64,000 nucleotides of DNA. It comes from Siphonodentalium dalli (lineage: Eukaryota; Mollusca; Scaphopoda; Gadilida; Siphonodentaliidae). The stretch covers positions 17,921,739 through 17,985,738 of the forward strand of contig CP136062.1 of NCBI GenBank assembly GCA_032622095.1. The letters run 5' to 3'. The notes beneath the pieces were generated by a model. The model searched no databases and was not told the DNA's origin. It saw nothing but the letters and a program-made list of their open reading frames with translations. The translations under genes were made by a program, and so were the position numbers. Shown here piece by piece: positions 39,525-50,689 of this stretch (the first letter of the stretch is position 1; each line of letters opens with the position of its first letter).

Positions 39525-42500
39525 ATGAAAGTGTCAATGACACTGTTGCTCAACTTGGAAAGCAAATAATGTCATGTGTTACAGTCAATGGAGCGATTAG
39601 GAATGCAGAAAGTTGAAAGGTTTAAGTAATACTAGATTATCAACATGAAGATTTACATATAAAGTAAAATCCAAGATGGTTGCTGATGGCTAAGTTTTCC
39701 AATGAAATTCAAAATCATTTTATAGCTTCCATCTAGTAGATCAATATAAAGATTAATATGAAGTTTGGTGATGATCGGATGCGGGAAGTTGACTATAGGG
39801 TGTGCCAAAGGATTTAGTCATTCAAAGATTAAAATCCAAGATGGCTTCTGGCGGCCATGTTTTATGGGCAAATGACCCCAACATGAATTGTTCCCATCTA
39901 CATGGTAATATTAACATTCATAAAAAAATTCATGATGATCCGACCAAAGGTATGACCTGTAGCCCGTGCCAAAGGATTTGGTCATGCAAAGAGTAAAATC
40001 CAAGATGGCTGCTGGCAGCCATGTTTTTTGGCCGAATGACCCCAAAATGACTCGTGCCCATCCGTATGTCAATATTAACATGCATTACAAATTTCATGAT
40101 GATTAGACAAACAGTACGGCCTGTAGCCCATTCTATTGGATTGAATTTTGAAATCCAAAATGGCCACTGGCAGCTATGGTTTTTTGCCGAATGAGCCCAA
40201 AATTTACATGTTAATATTAACATCCATGACAATTTTCATGATGATCAGGCAAACACTCCGGCCTATAGTCTGTGTAAATGGATTGAATTATGAAATCCAA
40301 CATGGCCACTGGCAGCCATGTTTTTCTGCAGAATTACCCCAAAATGACTCGTTCCCATCTACATGTCATTGTTAACATCCATGACAAATTTCATGATGAT
40401 CCAACCAAAGGTACAACCTGTAGACCGTACCAAAGGATTTAGTCATGCAAAGAATAAAATCCAAGATGGCTGCTGGTGGCCATGTTTTTTGGCCGAACGA
40501 CCCCAAAATTAATCGTTCCCATCTACATGTCAATATTAACTTCCACGACAAACTTCATGATGATCAGACAAACCCTCGGGCCTGCAGCCCGCGCTAATGG
40601 ATTGAATTTTGAAATCCAAGATGGCCACTGGCAGTCATGTTTTTTGGCCTATTGACCCCAAAACATCTACATGTCAATGTCAACGCCCATGACAAATTTC
40701 ATAATGATCCGACCAAAGGTACGACCTGTAGCCCGTGCCAAAGGTTTTAGTCATGCAAAGATTAAATCCAAGATGGCTGCCCATGGCCATGTTTTATGAT
40801 CGAATGACCCCATAATGACTCGTTCCCATCTATATGTCATTATTAACATTCATGACAAATTTCATTGTGAATCTGACCAAAGGTAGGACCTGTAGCCCAT
40901 GCCAAACAATTTAGTCATGCGAAGAGTAAAATAAAAGAATGCTGCTAACGACCATGTTTTTGGCCGAATGACCCCGAAATATCCTGTTCCCATCTACATG
41001 TCAATATTAAAATCGATGAAAATTTCATGATGATCAGACGAACAGTAGGACCTGTAGTCCGTGCTAATAGATTGCAGTCTGAAATCCAAGATGGCCACTG
41101 GTGGCCATGTTTTTTTTTCGAATGACCCCAAAATGACTCGTTCCCATCTACATGTCAATCGCGAGTTTGCGATTTCAAACCGGTACGGGTACTGGTAGCT
41201 ACCCGTATCGGTACACGTTTTGTAATCGCAAACTGTTTTTCGGGTATAATTAAGCACATCAACGTGTAATGTATGGTGAGCCAATTGCAACACAATTGAT
41301 ATATGATATGGAGACAATTGTTATTCACATTCGCTTTCTTGGCTGATGTTATATACTTGCTGTTATGGTTAAATGATGGACCTCTGCGTGGATAATGATT
41401 TCCATTCACCAGGGATGAGGCAGCAGTGGGAAGGGGTTGGCGTCTTTCTTTGAATCATTTTGATAACATTTTCAACAATTGGCTTTCATAAGTAATTTCA
41501 CAGACCGTTCGAGTTTTGACTAGAACAGTTGAAATTTTCAGACTGAGAAAATATGTTAGGATAGCACAAATATCCAATTACGCTAATTAAATAATCCTAC
41601 CTCCAAGAATGTCCTAAATGTACTTTTAGTCAGATATAAGACCGCCACTGTCCCTTATATCAGTTGGGGAATATTTAGTCATATACTTGAAAATGGGTTG
41701 AAATCTTTCAACACATCGAAAGGACGGGGCAAGTGAATATTTATCCCAAGAATTTGGATATTTGTCTGGGTCTAAACTCGGATGTAGGAAGACAAGTTAA
41801 ACTTGTTAACGATGAAGAATGTTTATTGGTACACTATTCAATGTATAGTTTGAATAAAGAACGTTTGCTTCATGTCTATGCGAAACATAGAAAACAGCTA
41901 AAAGTCGCTCTGACGATGGTAAGATTGTGCAGAGTATAAGGTATGTATATCGATATTTCGTGTCATTATCGACCAATATATTACCACCACTACAGCCGTC
42001 TTGAGGTTCAAATGCGCCATGTCTGTTCAAATGGCAAATATCTATATTAAAATGAGAAATCAGCACCACCCACATACGATACAATAACTGAATAGTTGTA
42101 TTCAAACGTGTAACACATTAATTGTGTACTTATGCCCATGTACAAAGGGTCGATATGGGACGTGGTGAGCACAAGTCCCCAGAACCAAAATTTACCCAAC
42201 CCCAATATTACTTAAGGATTACTATGTGGGTGTACTATGTGGGTGGGGACAATTTTTGTTTTGGGACTTGGTGGTGAGAGGGGTTGGGGTGTCATATACC
42301 TAACACACCAGTTGGAAATTTCACACCAACAATATGTTGAAATTATTCTGACATGATTTAAAAAAAATGTATTAGTAGGGATTTTTTATAGCTTTAGACA
42401 ACATTTGCCATTGTTCCTACTTTTTGTAAACAATTTCGGACTGTACAGCTGGCCAACAGTTAGGTACAGAAATATATAACAAATGTAAAGCTTGAGGAAA

Positions 42501-44808
42501 GTCTATGATTTATCAATTTTCATGTTCAAATTTTAAAACGTTCTCATACCGGACCAGACCATGATCAACCCGGTGTGTCCTGGTCTCTCCCCATGCAGTG
42601 GCCCGTCAAAACTGATAATTAAGTTATGAAAAACAATCCAGGGTGTGAATGTGCCTGGCATTAGACCACTAGATGTTATGATTTTGCAATTTCCAGGTTC
42701 AGGTCTACAAATGCCCCCCCCCCCCCCCCAGAACGTTCTTGACTACTGATCCATTCAGAACAGACTGCAATAATATTCAGGCCAGTGAAGGAACAGTTGG
42801 GGAAAATCAGAGCCCAACGGGGGCGCACAATTGGATTTACGCACAAACCTCTGATTTTGGTGTGGTTCAAGGGGGCGTATAGTTGGGAATTTAATGTGGA
42901 CACCCCTTCCCAACACGGTTACCCTCTATAATCACGTCCCTGTGTCGAGACTGCGTATAGCAGCACCAACTCACTCTCTTAATCATAACATGTCATTACT
43001 GGAGTAAAAACAGTTGTCAGTAAACAAATTGGCGTTCCGTAGTTATCTAAGTGCTAGAAGCCACCTCGATACTTTGAATGTAAAACATGACTTAAATGAC
43101 AAATTTATCAATGAGATTTGGTCATGAAATCTTGCAGTAAATAGATTAATGCATAGCTGACTGCTATTTCATAGAATTAATGTACTTTTGATAGTGCTAA
43201 AACGGTTGACCTATTTTTGTAGCCTGTTAACCGCGACGTGTAACCGGATCATAACCGGTTAACCGCCATTTTCAACCTAAGACTTTACACTGATTATTTA
43301 CACCATAATATGTACCAATATGCCAGCATAATTTGATTTATTAACTGTATGGCAAACTCGTGTAATGTTTACACAGATAGAGCTTGTATTGAACGAATTT
43401 AAATCACCAAACACGAACGTCACAAAGTCACGTGTTGACAACTTGGCAGATGACACAGTGAACTAAAACTCGCAGTGTTTATAAATAGACGTGTCATGCT
43501 TGACCTGTTTGTACTGCAGTTGCGACTGCTACCTGACTTGTTATCGTTCTCATTTTGGGAAGAATATTGTGTGACCTATATACATATTCGTACATGCAAA
43601 TATCGGCAGTTTGTTATTGCCATTATAGCGATTGCGGGACTGGCCGATTATTAAGTTATGTGACTCAGGTAATCTGCTGAGTGTCTTTGGCGATTTGAGA
43701 TGGATAGGATGACTGACGACCGATAAACACAATTATGAAGTTTGTGAACTTTATGTAGTTAACAAATGAAAATTTAAAAAACAGCTGAAAACCTGCTGAA
43801 AACAGTGTTTTCTGCTAGAAGACAATCAAATGCTGAGAATTAGTCATTAGGATGCAAATAAGTCCGACTGCATGGGAACACCACTCTGATTTGAGTTCAT
43901 TTGAAATTTATCGACTGAGATTACTCAAACTCAGTAATGTTAGAAGTATAGACCGAGCGTATATATTGGTTCTCAGAGTTTGCATTCTGCCAATTTCTCT
44001 TTGAAATGTGCCCAGACATCTGATTTACTCATTTCTTGGGTATCCATGATAATGTCTACAAGTAGTATATGTCAAATGACCACGCCGTACTGCAGTAAAA
44101 ACGATTGTATTGATCTTTGCCAATGACCCAGTGGCGTCAGTGCACATGTTTTACCAGACATCGGAACATCAAAGATGACGTCATGCATCTTTGATATTTA
44201 GCTGGCAATGCCAGACTATGTAATCTGCCATTCTTGGAAGACTTTTGATCTTGCACCAGATTTTGACTTTGAATACGCGTAATTTCGAATGTATACCCCT
44301 CTGAGTGATAAAGTACCCGTGTTTAAAAGCTACTGTTATCAGTTTATGCCGATTAAGGACCTGAATACGTTAGTTTTTATCAGTAGCATTGCATGTGTGT
44401 ATTACATAGCGGTTAACCGGTTGATAGTAGTTCAACCGGTTGCCAATGGTAGCCGGTTGTCAACCGGATATCTGTTTCAGCACTAACTTTTGAGTGAGAA
44501 AACTTTAGTAAAAGATTACCAGTCAATGGGATACATCTACCTGTTCCAAATCCCTATCGCTGTATGTGCTGCATTGAAAGTACGCAAATGACCGTGATGA
44601 ATTTCACTGACTTACCGGTACCCGTACCCGTCGGATGGGTATCCCAAACTCGCTAATGTCAACAGCTATGACATATTTTATAATGATCCGAATAAAGGTA
44701 CGACCTATAGCCCATGCTAAAGGAAATTGTTGACGAATCACGCACACACGGACGACGGATGACAAAGCCATGGCAATAGGTCAAACTTTACAAAGTAAAG
44801 TTGAGCTA
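39525..44808 (-). mobile_element. HINE 3, interrupted by a 3.5-kb element
   Basis: Its left end is ATGAAAGTGTCAATGACACT with GTTGCTCAACTTGG; its right end is CCATGGCAATAGGTCAAACT, then AAAGTAAAGTTGAGCTA at 44808. The flanks CATCA and AAGAG give an A^A junction on the plus strand (TT on the minus strand) with no target duplication, as for Helentrons. Internal units alternate between about 165 bp (with AGTCATGCAAAGAGTAAAAT) and about 155 bp (with GATTGAATTTTGAAATCC). The insert at 41160-44654 falls inside one unit. Confidence 0.72.
41160..44654. mobile_element. 3.5-kb TIR element with AAT target duplication, inserted in HINE 3
   Basis: Ends CGCGAGTTTGCGAT and ATCCCAAACTCGCT form inverted repeats, with sub-terminal GGTACGGGTA-type repeats on both sides. 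AAT stands on each side (41157-41159, 44655-44657), and removing the insert restores the HINE text CATGTCAATGTCAACA. A nested inverted pair, ATAACCGGTTAACCGCC (43250) and GCGGTTAACCGGTTGAT (44409), suggests a second element inside. An open frame at 41733-41939 reaches a donor-like GATG/GTAAGA and could be a remnant exon; I do not recognise it. A 16-base C run lies at 42714-42729. No transposase recognised. A 3-bp target duplication occurs in PIF/Harbinger and some others. Confidence 0.68.
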
Positions 44809-44953
44809 AAGAGTGTTCTTTTTTAATGAAAACATTTCAGAAACTTTTCTTGAAAAACATGAAAACTTTACTAACCACAAATATTATTGTTTTGTCCTAC
44901 TGAAAACTACAGTTCGCAGTTTGCACAGATTGACTTGTAAGTTGTATACTCAC

Positions 44954-46089
44954 CCACTCTCTGTTTTCGTTCATATATGGTCTCTGTGTTCTTCAGATTC
45001 CCAAGGTTCTCTATATAGGACTTGAAATCTGCAAAGTTGCTAGTTGTCTCAAAACTAAATTCTGCTCTCGATTTGAGTTCTTTTTCGATGTTTGTATCAA
45101 GCAAATTGTTCATTTTTGTCATCAGTTCTTGAGAAATATCAAGTGCTAATGAATGATCAGGACATGTCAAAACTGATGAAGCATAATTTAGATGTGTTGC
45201 TACATTCATGTTCCGCTGAGCAAGCTCCGTCATTTGTTTATCAAGGATGCTCTTCTTTGTGCCTGACAGCAGCCTCACGTCTTCTATAAGTTTATTCTCC
45301 TGCTTCATGAGTGGTTCTTGGCATGATGTGAATATATTACTTATTTCTTGTTCAACGCTCTTTTGTTTTTCATCAATAGAACGGTACTCAGCCTCGATAT
45401 CATTGACAGCCTTCTGGACGTCTCTCTTCTCATTATCTAACTTCACATGCTTGTCTTCTATCGATGTTTTGTACGGTGAGAATGCCTCTAACTCTTCCTG
45501 GATATGATGTCCTTTATTCGAATGATCAATAGTAGCACACCGCATACAAATAAGAATCTTACAATCTGTACAGAACATATCTTTCGAATAATCCTCATGC
45601 TTTGGTTTGGAACATTTGATCTTAGGATAAAAGAAGCTCTTAAGATCATTGGGATTGAGGGATGTTAGTGAGTGGATGGTGTGAGATCTGCAAACAACAT
45701 CCGATTTATGTTTGTTCATACAATCGCTACATAATAAAACATTACGGCAGTCAGAACAAACAAATTCAGCCTTCTTATTGGGGCATCCCGCACATTTCAC
45801 ATCATCAGGGCTACACTCGATTGTTTTCAACTTGCCATGAGATAAATAGAAGCTGTCCGTTGGTAAATGTTCGACGTGATTTGTGGCGGTCATCTTAGTA
45901 CACAGTCGGATAGCACACATGACTTCCTTATTCCCCCTTGGTACACACTTAGCCAAACATTTCTCGCAGAAAACATGAAAACAGTCGAGTCTCTTCGGAA
46001 GTAATACGTCACTTAGGTATCTCCGACACAGACTGCACTGACCGTTCTCCAGTCGGCTCTCATATACATCAAACTCAAGGAGCTCAAAA
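44954..46089 (-). CDS. TRIM-family E3 ligase exon: RING, two B-boxes, coiled coil (partial gene)
   Basis: The 1136-bp exon encodes 378 codons. RING: CSLC at residue 18, then C36, H38, C41, C44 and a final pair near 58 and 63 (C-x2-C, C-x-H-x2-C-x2-C). B-box 1 spans about 99-136 (CAGC, CSDC, CSDC, then two histidines). B-box 2 spans about 159-195 (CSKPKH, CTDC, CMRC, DHSNKGHH). A coiled coil with heptad-like charged sequence runs from about 204 to 334. Order and spacing are those of TRIM proteins, which are ubiquitin ligases. The acceptor is CTTTCAG at the start and the donor is GTGAGT at the end; with no in-frame ATG before the RING, the start codon must lie in an upstream exon to the right. 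The acceptor phase requires that exon to end with two extra bases. The C-terminal domain is not in this exon, so the TRIM subclass is unknown. Reading past the donor adds 15 residues before a stop. Confidence 0.9.
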
Positions 46090-46218
46090 CTGAAAGAATA
46101 TAGGTAAGAAATTGTGTTATAGGGCCCTGGTGCGAATTAGGCATTTTCATTTTGATTCAAATCTGCCAAATGATTCTTGTGAATCAAATTATTGCATCAG
46201 ACGAATCAATAGTGAAGA

Positions 46219-46348
46219 TGTACAGTAATGCCCTAAGTAATCGACCCCTTAACCACAGCAGAACTATGGGTAACTTTTCAGGATTCAGTCGGAAATATGG
46301 CTTGTTGCCAATTTCATCGGAAAGCTCTCGGGGAGAGCTTTCCAATGA
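46219..46348. mobile_element. Half copy of the 218-bp foldback MITE
   Basis: Carries one full arm (CCTTAACCACAGCAGAACTA through ATGGCTTGTTGCCAATTTCA), the central GGAAAGCTCTC/GAGAGCTTTCC, and only about 17 bp of the opposite arm before the 35-bp array takes over. It lies in the intron upstream of the TRIM exon. Confidence 0.8.
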
Positions 46349-46349
46349 A

Positions 46350-46964
46350 GGAGAGAATACAGACATACCTGGTAGAAGAGTGGAGGGGAGAATACAGACA
46401 TACCTGATAGAAGAGTGGAGGAGAGGATGCAGACATACCTGGTACAAGAGTGGAGAAGAGAATGCAGACATACCTGGTAGAAGAGTGGAGGGGAGAATAC
46501 AGACATACCTGGTACAAGATTGGAGGAGAAAAGAGTGAAGGAAAGAATACAGACATATCTGGTAGAAGAGTGAAGGAGAGAATACAGACATACCTGATAG
46601 AAGAGTGGAGGGGAGAATACAGACATACCTGGTTCAAGAGTGGAGAAGAGAATGCAGACATACCTGGTACAAGAGTGAAGGTGAGAACACAGACATACCT
46701 GGTAGAAGAGTGGAGGGGAGAATACAGACATACCTGGTACAAGAGTGCAGAAGAGAATGCAGACATACATGTACCTGGTACAAGAGTGGAGGAGAGAAGA
46801 GTGAAGGAAAAATACAGACATATCTGGTAGAAGAGTGAAGGAGAGAATGCAGACATAATTGGTAAAATAGTGGAGGAGAGGATGCAGACATACCTGGTAG
46901 AAGAGTGGAGGAGAGGGTACAGACATACCTGGTAGAATAGTGGAGGAGAGAATACAGGCATACC
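46350..46964. repeat. 35-bp minisatellite, about 17 units, carrying a 5' splice-site consensus per unit
   Basis: AGACATACCT recurs at 46361, 46396, 46431 and on. On the minus strand units read CCAG then GTATGTCTGTATTC, a consensus donor (CAG/GTATGT). The right-most unit is CCCCAG/GTATGCCTG. The open frames on both strands here (up to 253 codons) follow the repeat and are not genes. It begins inside the truncated foldback MITE. Confidence 0.93.
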
Positions 46965-47290
46965 TGGGGACATGACAATCTGCTGGATGGAATGGAATAT
47001 GGAATAGAACGACAAACTGCAGAACAAAATTTCAAATTGCGTGGAATGGCCAATATCTTGAGGAATACAGCACATAGAGCGCTCCTTTTGGAGTCTAACG
47101 AAAAGCCGATATTCGCCCTAGCCACACATTTTAACCCGCCACTGACTGGACACCAGAAGTTGTCGAAATCATGGCCGTGGATCAGCATGGAACAGCTGTA
47201 GAAATGCATTTTTACAGCGATAACGCTATGCCCACAAGTAAACTTGGTATTAAAATGAAGTTTATCATCTATTGCTCAACAAAATTCTAT
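46965..47290. other. Short unique segment between two repeats; possible but unproven exon
   Basis: On the minus strand an ATG at 47209 opens a frame of about 80 codons that reaches CCCCAG/GTATGC at the array edge. That end is in phase 0, whereas the TRIM exon needs an upstream exon ending with two extra bases, so it does not join it. The only frame with the right phase has a stop (TGA) and no start. The plus strand also has a 69-codon frame. I see no recognised domain. Confidence 0.3.
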
Positions 47291-47299
47291 TAATTCGAG

Positions 47300-47440
47300 C
47301 GAACTACAATTATTGTCTCTTTTACAGAAAAATCATGCTTCCTTGTCACCTATGATAGTTTTTTCTTAGTCACATAGTGATAGTGAACGATAAAATGAGA
47401 CTAACTCGCCATTAGATGTTGAGGTAAAAATAATTCAGGT

Positions 47441-47475
<35 letters not shown>

Positions 47476-47960
47476 GATAAACTGGGTGATTTTCAATAAA
47501 AAAACATCTGAACAATAATGTCTCTGCCGAAGAAAAGACATGCTTCCTTGCCACCAATGATAGTTTTTCTAAGTCACATAGTCATAGTGAATGATAAAAT
47601 GAGACTATCTCGCCAATAGATGTTAAGGTATGGAAAATCCAGGCGGGGGGGGGAAGATAAACTAGGTAAATTCCAATGAAAATTCTTCGAACTATAATTA
47701 TTGTCTCTTTTACAGAAAAATCATGCTTCCTTGTCACCTATGATAGTTTTTCTTAGTCACATAGTGATAGTGAACGATAAAATGAGACTAACTCGCCATT
47801 AGATGTTGAGGTAAAAATAATTCAGGCGGGGGGGGGGGGGGGGGGGAAGATAAACTGGGTGATTTTCAATAAAAAAAAATCTGAACAATAATGTCTCTGC
47901 CGAAGAAAAGACATGCTTCCTTGCCACCAATGATAGTTTTTCTAAGTCACATAGTCATAG
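47300..47960. repeat. Tandem repeat units each ending in a poly-G tract
   Basis: Text around GACATGCTTCCTTGCCACCA and CATAGTGATAGTGAACGATA recurs with offsets near 371-388 bp in two alternating sub-types. Each ends in G homopolymer followed by AGATAAACT: 34 G at 47441-47474, 9 G at 47645-47653 and 19 G at 47828-47846. TTGTCTCTTTTACAG recurs before one sub-type. Confidence 0.88.
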
Positions 47961-47961
47961 T

Positions 47962-48180
47962 GAATGATACAAGACAGTCAATGACTGTGGGGTCGCTCAC
48001 CAGACTGCAAAGACTGATAAGACTGGGACTCTGGAGACCAAAACAGTCAGCTCTTTTCATAATCACTTTAAAAGAAGTAGATTTAAACAGGATATGTGGC
48101 TAGAGAGACTTCAAGTATGTAGCTTGGTGAAAATCCACCTTGAAATTGCCAACTGTACACTACTGATCACCCCCCTCCTC
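47962..48180. repeat. Dispersed fragment with a conserved open frame (copy 1 of 3)
   Basis: Begins ACAAGACAGTCAATGACTGT and contains GGTCGCTCACCAGACTGCAA and CATAATCACTTTAAAAGAAG. It matches 57486-57680 and 59494-59610. The same frame is open in all three copies, with shared peptide pieces VAHQTAKTDKT and FHNHFKRSR. It may be a mobilised exon or a non-coding SINE-like piece. Confidence 0.6.
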
Positions 48181-48429
48181 CAGCTCAACAAGTCCCCTCC
48201 CGACCGGGCTCCAGACTCCCAAGTCTTAGGTTCGAATTTCACAACCGACACCTCAAACTTTCTCAATTGTTGGAAATTTCCAATCTCACAAGCGCCTTTT
48301 TCTAAAACCATTTAAACATGTTTGAAGCCCAATTATCCATGGACCCAAAACACAATACATGTATGTCAGACCAATCAGTCAGGTGGTTCCAAGGTAGATG
48401 TTTTAATGAATTTGGTATTTCGATGATTT

Positions 48430-48960
48430 TATTGGACACAAAAGTGTTAACTCCCCACAGCCTGCCATTTCTTGACAGGTTGACCTCATTTTAACAAATC
48501 TGAATCTCAGTCACTAAAGGATCCTCCTGATTCCTCCATACTATATGTATTAAAGCTAAATAGTCCAAACTCTCTTGAGAAGACATTTTAAGAATTACTA
48601 TAGAGACATATAGTTATGTCCCTGGTCCCACCCTATTTAACCTGGTGACCCCATCTGAATAAATTTGAATCCCAGACACCAAAGAACCCTTCATACATAT
48701 CATAAATATCAGTAAAATAGACCTGATGGTCCTTGTGAAGGAAGCATATTAAGAGGGAAACTGTCCTTCGCTTGGCCCCTATTTGACCAGGTGACCCCAT
48801 TAAAAAAAATCTGAATTGCAGTCAAGGAAGAACATTCCATTCTATATAAGCCAACTAGTTCTTGCAAACATATTTTAAGAATTACTATGTAGTGAAATAG
48901 TTAAGTCTCTTGCTCTGCCCTTATTTGACTTTGTGATCCCATTTTCACAAATCTGATAAG
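48430..48960. repeat. Dispersed about 150-bp repeat ('TTATGTCCCTGG' family)
   Basis: Units carry GTCCCTGGTCCCACCC, TGACCCCAT, CAAATCTGAA, CACCAAAGAACC and AAGAATTACTATAG. The same family is at 50690-51115, 57990-58450, 59630-60140, 60170-60580 and 62850-63340. No coding potential. Confidence 0.8.
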
Positions 48961-49297
48961 GACAAGAATTAACTTCCCCAGTTGAAGTTGGTGATATTCA
49001 CCCATTGGGCACCTCATTTATGAATTTTATCTTCTGCAAATTAGGGGATATAGAAACTTCCTAGAAGGGAAATTTAACTAACAACAATGTAAATTTGATA
49101 CTATAGATACTTCCCAGAAGATGAGGCCTAAGCAGAATGAGGTCTCCAGAGGGTGAATTTGGTGATGCTAGCCTGCTGTGCGGGATAGCATCACAAAAAG
49201 CGTGTCTGTTTCTACATTGTGCATGCCTGGCCTCAAGCAACACAATGTATTATACAATCAAGCCTTGAAATAGTGTGATAGTGTGTCTGTCATTTGC

Positions 49298-49360
49298 AGA
49301 ATGAGGTCCCCAGAGGGTGAATTTAGTGACGCTAAATTCACCCTCTGGGGACCTCATTCT
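49298..49360. mobile_element. 63-bp foldback MITE, minimal form
   Basis: Arms of 29 bp, AGAATGAGGTCCCCAGAGGG outward and its complement, with GAATTTAG/CTAAATTC at the loop and only five bases (TGACG) between. The longer relatives at 49722-49810 and 50066-50149 keep the same arms with a loop containing GCTAGCCTGCTG-like text. Confidence 0.88.
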
Positions 49361-49721
49361 GATAAGGCCCTCAACTGCTATGGAAGATCTAGAAGAAAAT
49401 TGAATTTCCCCAGTTGAAGTTGGTGATGTTCACCCATTGGGCCCCTCAATTATGAATTTTATCTTCTGCAAATTAGGGGATATAGAAACTTCCTAGAAGG
49501 GAAATTTAACTAACAACAATGTAAATTTGATACTATAGATACTTCCCAGAAGATGAGGCCTAAGCAGAATGAGGTCTCCAGATGGTGAATTTGGTGATGC
49601 TAGCCCGCTGCGTGGGATAGCATCACTAAAAGCATGTCTGTTCCTACATTGTGCATGTCTGGCCTCAAGCAACACAATGTATTATACAATCAAGCCTTGA
49701 AATAGTCTGTCTGTTATTTGC

Positions 49722-49810
49722 AGAATGAGGTCCCCAGAGGGTGAATTTAGTGACGCTATCCTGCACAGCGGGCTAGTATCACTAAATTCACCCTCTGGGG
49801 ACCTCATTCT
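49722..49810. mobile_element. Foldback MITE, full form
   Basis: AGAATGAGGTCCCCAGAGGG at the left mirrors CCCTCTGGGGACCTCATTCT at the right, with GCTATCCTGCACAGCGGGCT in the loop. Same family as 27864-27970. Confidence 0.85.
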
Positions 49811-50065
49811 GATAAGGCCCTCAACTGCTATGGAAGACCTAGAATAAGATGGAAGTTCCCCAGTTGAAGTTGGTGATGTTCACCCATTGAGCACCTCAAT
49901 CATGAATTTTATCTTCTGCAAATTAGGGGATATATAAACTTCCTAGAAGGGAAATTTAACTAACAACAAAGTAAATTTGATACTATAGATACTTCACAGA
50001 AGATGAGGCCTAAGCAGAATGAGATCTTGAGACTCTAGATACTTTCCAGAAGATGAGGCCTAAGC

Positions 50066-50149
50066 AGAATAAGGTTCTCAGAGGGTGTATTTGGTTATGC
50101 TAGCCTGCTGTGTGGAGCAACATAAATCACCCTCTGGGAACCTCATTCT
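50066..50149. mobile_element. Foldback MITE, diverged copy
   Basis: AGAATAAGGTTCTCAGAGGG and CCCTCTGGGAACCTCATTCT arms; both have changed in step at one position (CCCC to TCTC/GGGA-like), with a loop containing GCTAGCCTGCTG. Confidence 0.8.
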
Positions 50150-50150
50150 G

Positions 50151-50689
50151 CTAATGCCAGACTCTCTTAATTCAAACTTGGAGAAAATGAAAATAATCTG
50201 ATTTTAATGACCACTGAGTGATAATGTAAACAACAAGGGTGCTTCATTGATAACACCATTAATCTCATTTAAATTACAAATGACATGAATTACACTCTCT
50301 GGGGATGGAAAGCACAGCAGATGTTATCTACCCATCTGCCAGTTGTATAAACATGGGTCCATCAGAGCACATGGGTGGCTTGGTGTAGTAGAGAATACAT
50401 ATGATTAAAGCAATTTACTGAACATTTCTGTACATCTGTCTGTTCCTGATTTCTCCCAAACCCCTGATTTCAACCAAATATAGTGGAGTGACTAGAGGTA
50501 CCTCCCCTCCCCTCCCAAAGATGTAGTCATAGGTTCTTCAAAATTTTAATGAGTTTTTTTTTATTTTATTTAAAAATAAAATATTTTATTTAATAAAAAA
50601 AAATTATTTATTAAAAATAAAATATATATATATATATATTTTTTTGGTTAAATTGAGAAATAAGTTAAATTAAAAAAAAAATTAAAAAA
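50151..50689. other. Unique and low-complexity sequence, no gene
   Basis: Unique text to about 50530, then an A/T tract (TTTATTTAAAAATAAA, a (TA)n run near 50625). Nothing coding seen. Confidence 0.5.

Larger units (their letters stand above)
48961..50150. repeat. Three tandem units of about 430 bp ending in foldback MITEs
   Basis: CCCCAGTTGAAGTTGGTGAT starts each unit (about 48978, 49410 and 49860). Units include GGGAAATTTAACTAACAACA and CCCAGAAGATGAGGCCTAAG. First and second are offset by 432 bp and nearly identical; the third is shorter. Each contains one or two copies of the AGAATGAGGTCCCC foldback. Related single units are at 58750-59060, 60880-61150, 61525-61800 and 62190-62340. Confidence 0.88.

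Noticed and set aside
46184-47209. Overlapping long frames on both strands (up to 253 codons) across the 35-bp array
   Set aside because: They follow the minisatellite in several frames at once; the peptides are pure repeats.
46966-47209. First exon of the TRIM gene
   Set aside because: The frame with an ATG ends in phase 0 at the array-edge donor. The frame with the required phase has an in-frame stop and no start.
48170-48270. tRNA or tRNA-derived SINE
   Set aside because: GGTTCGAATTT resembles a B box, but no A box, acceptor stem or anticodon arm could be placed.
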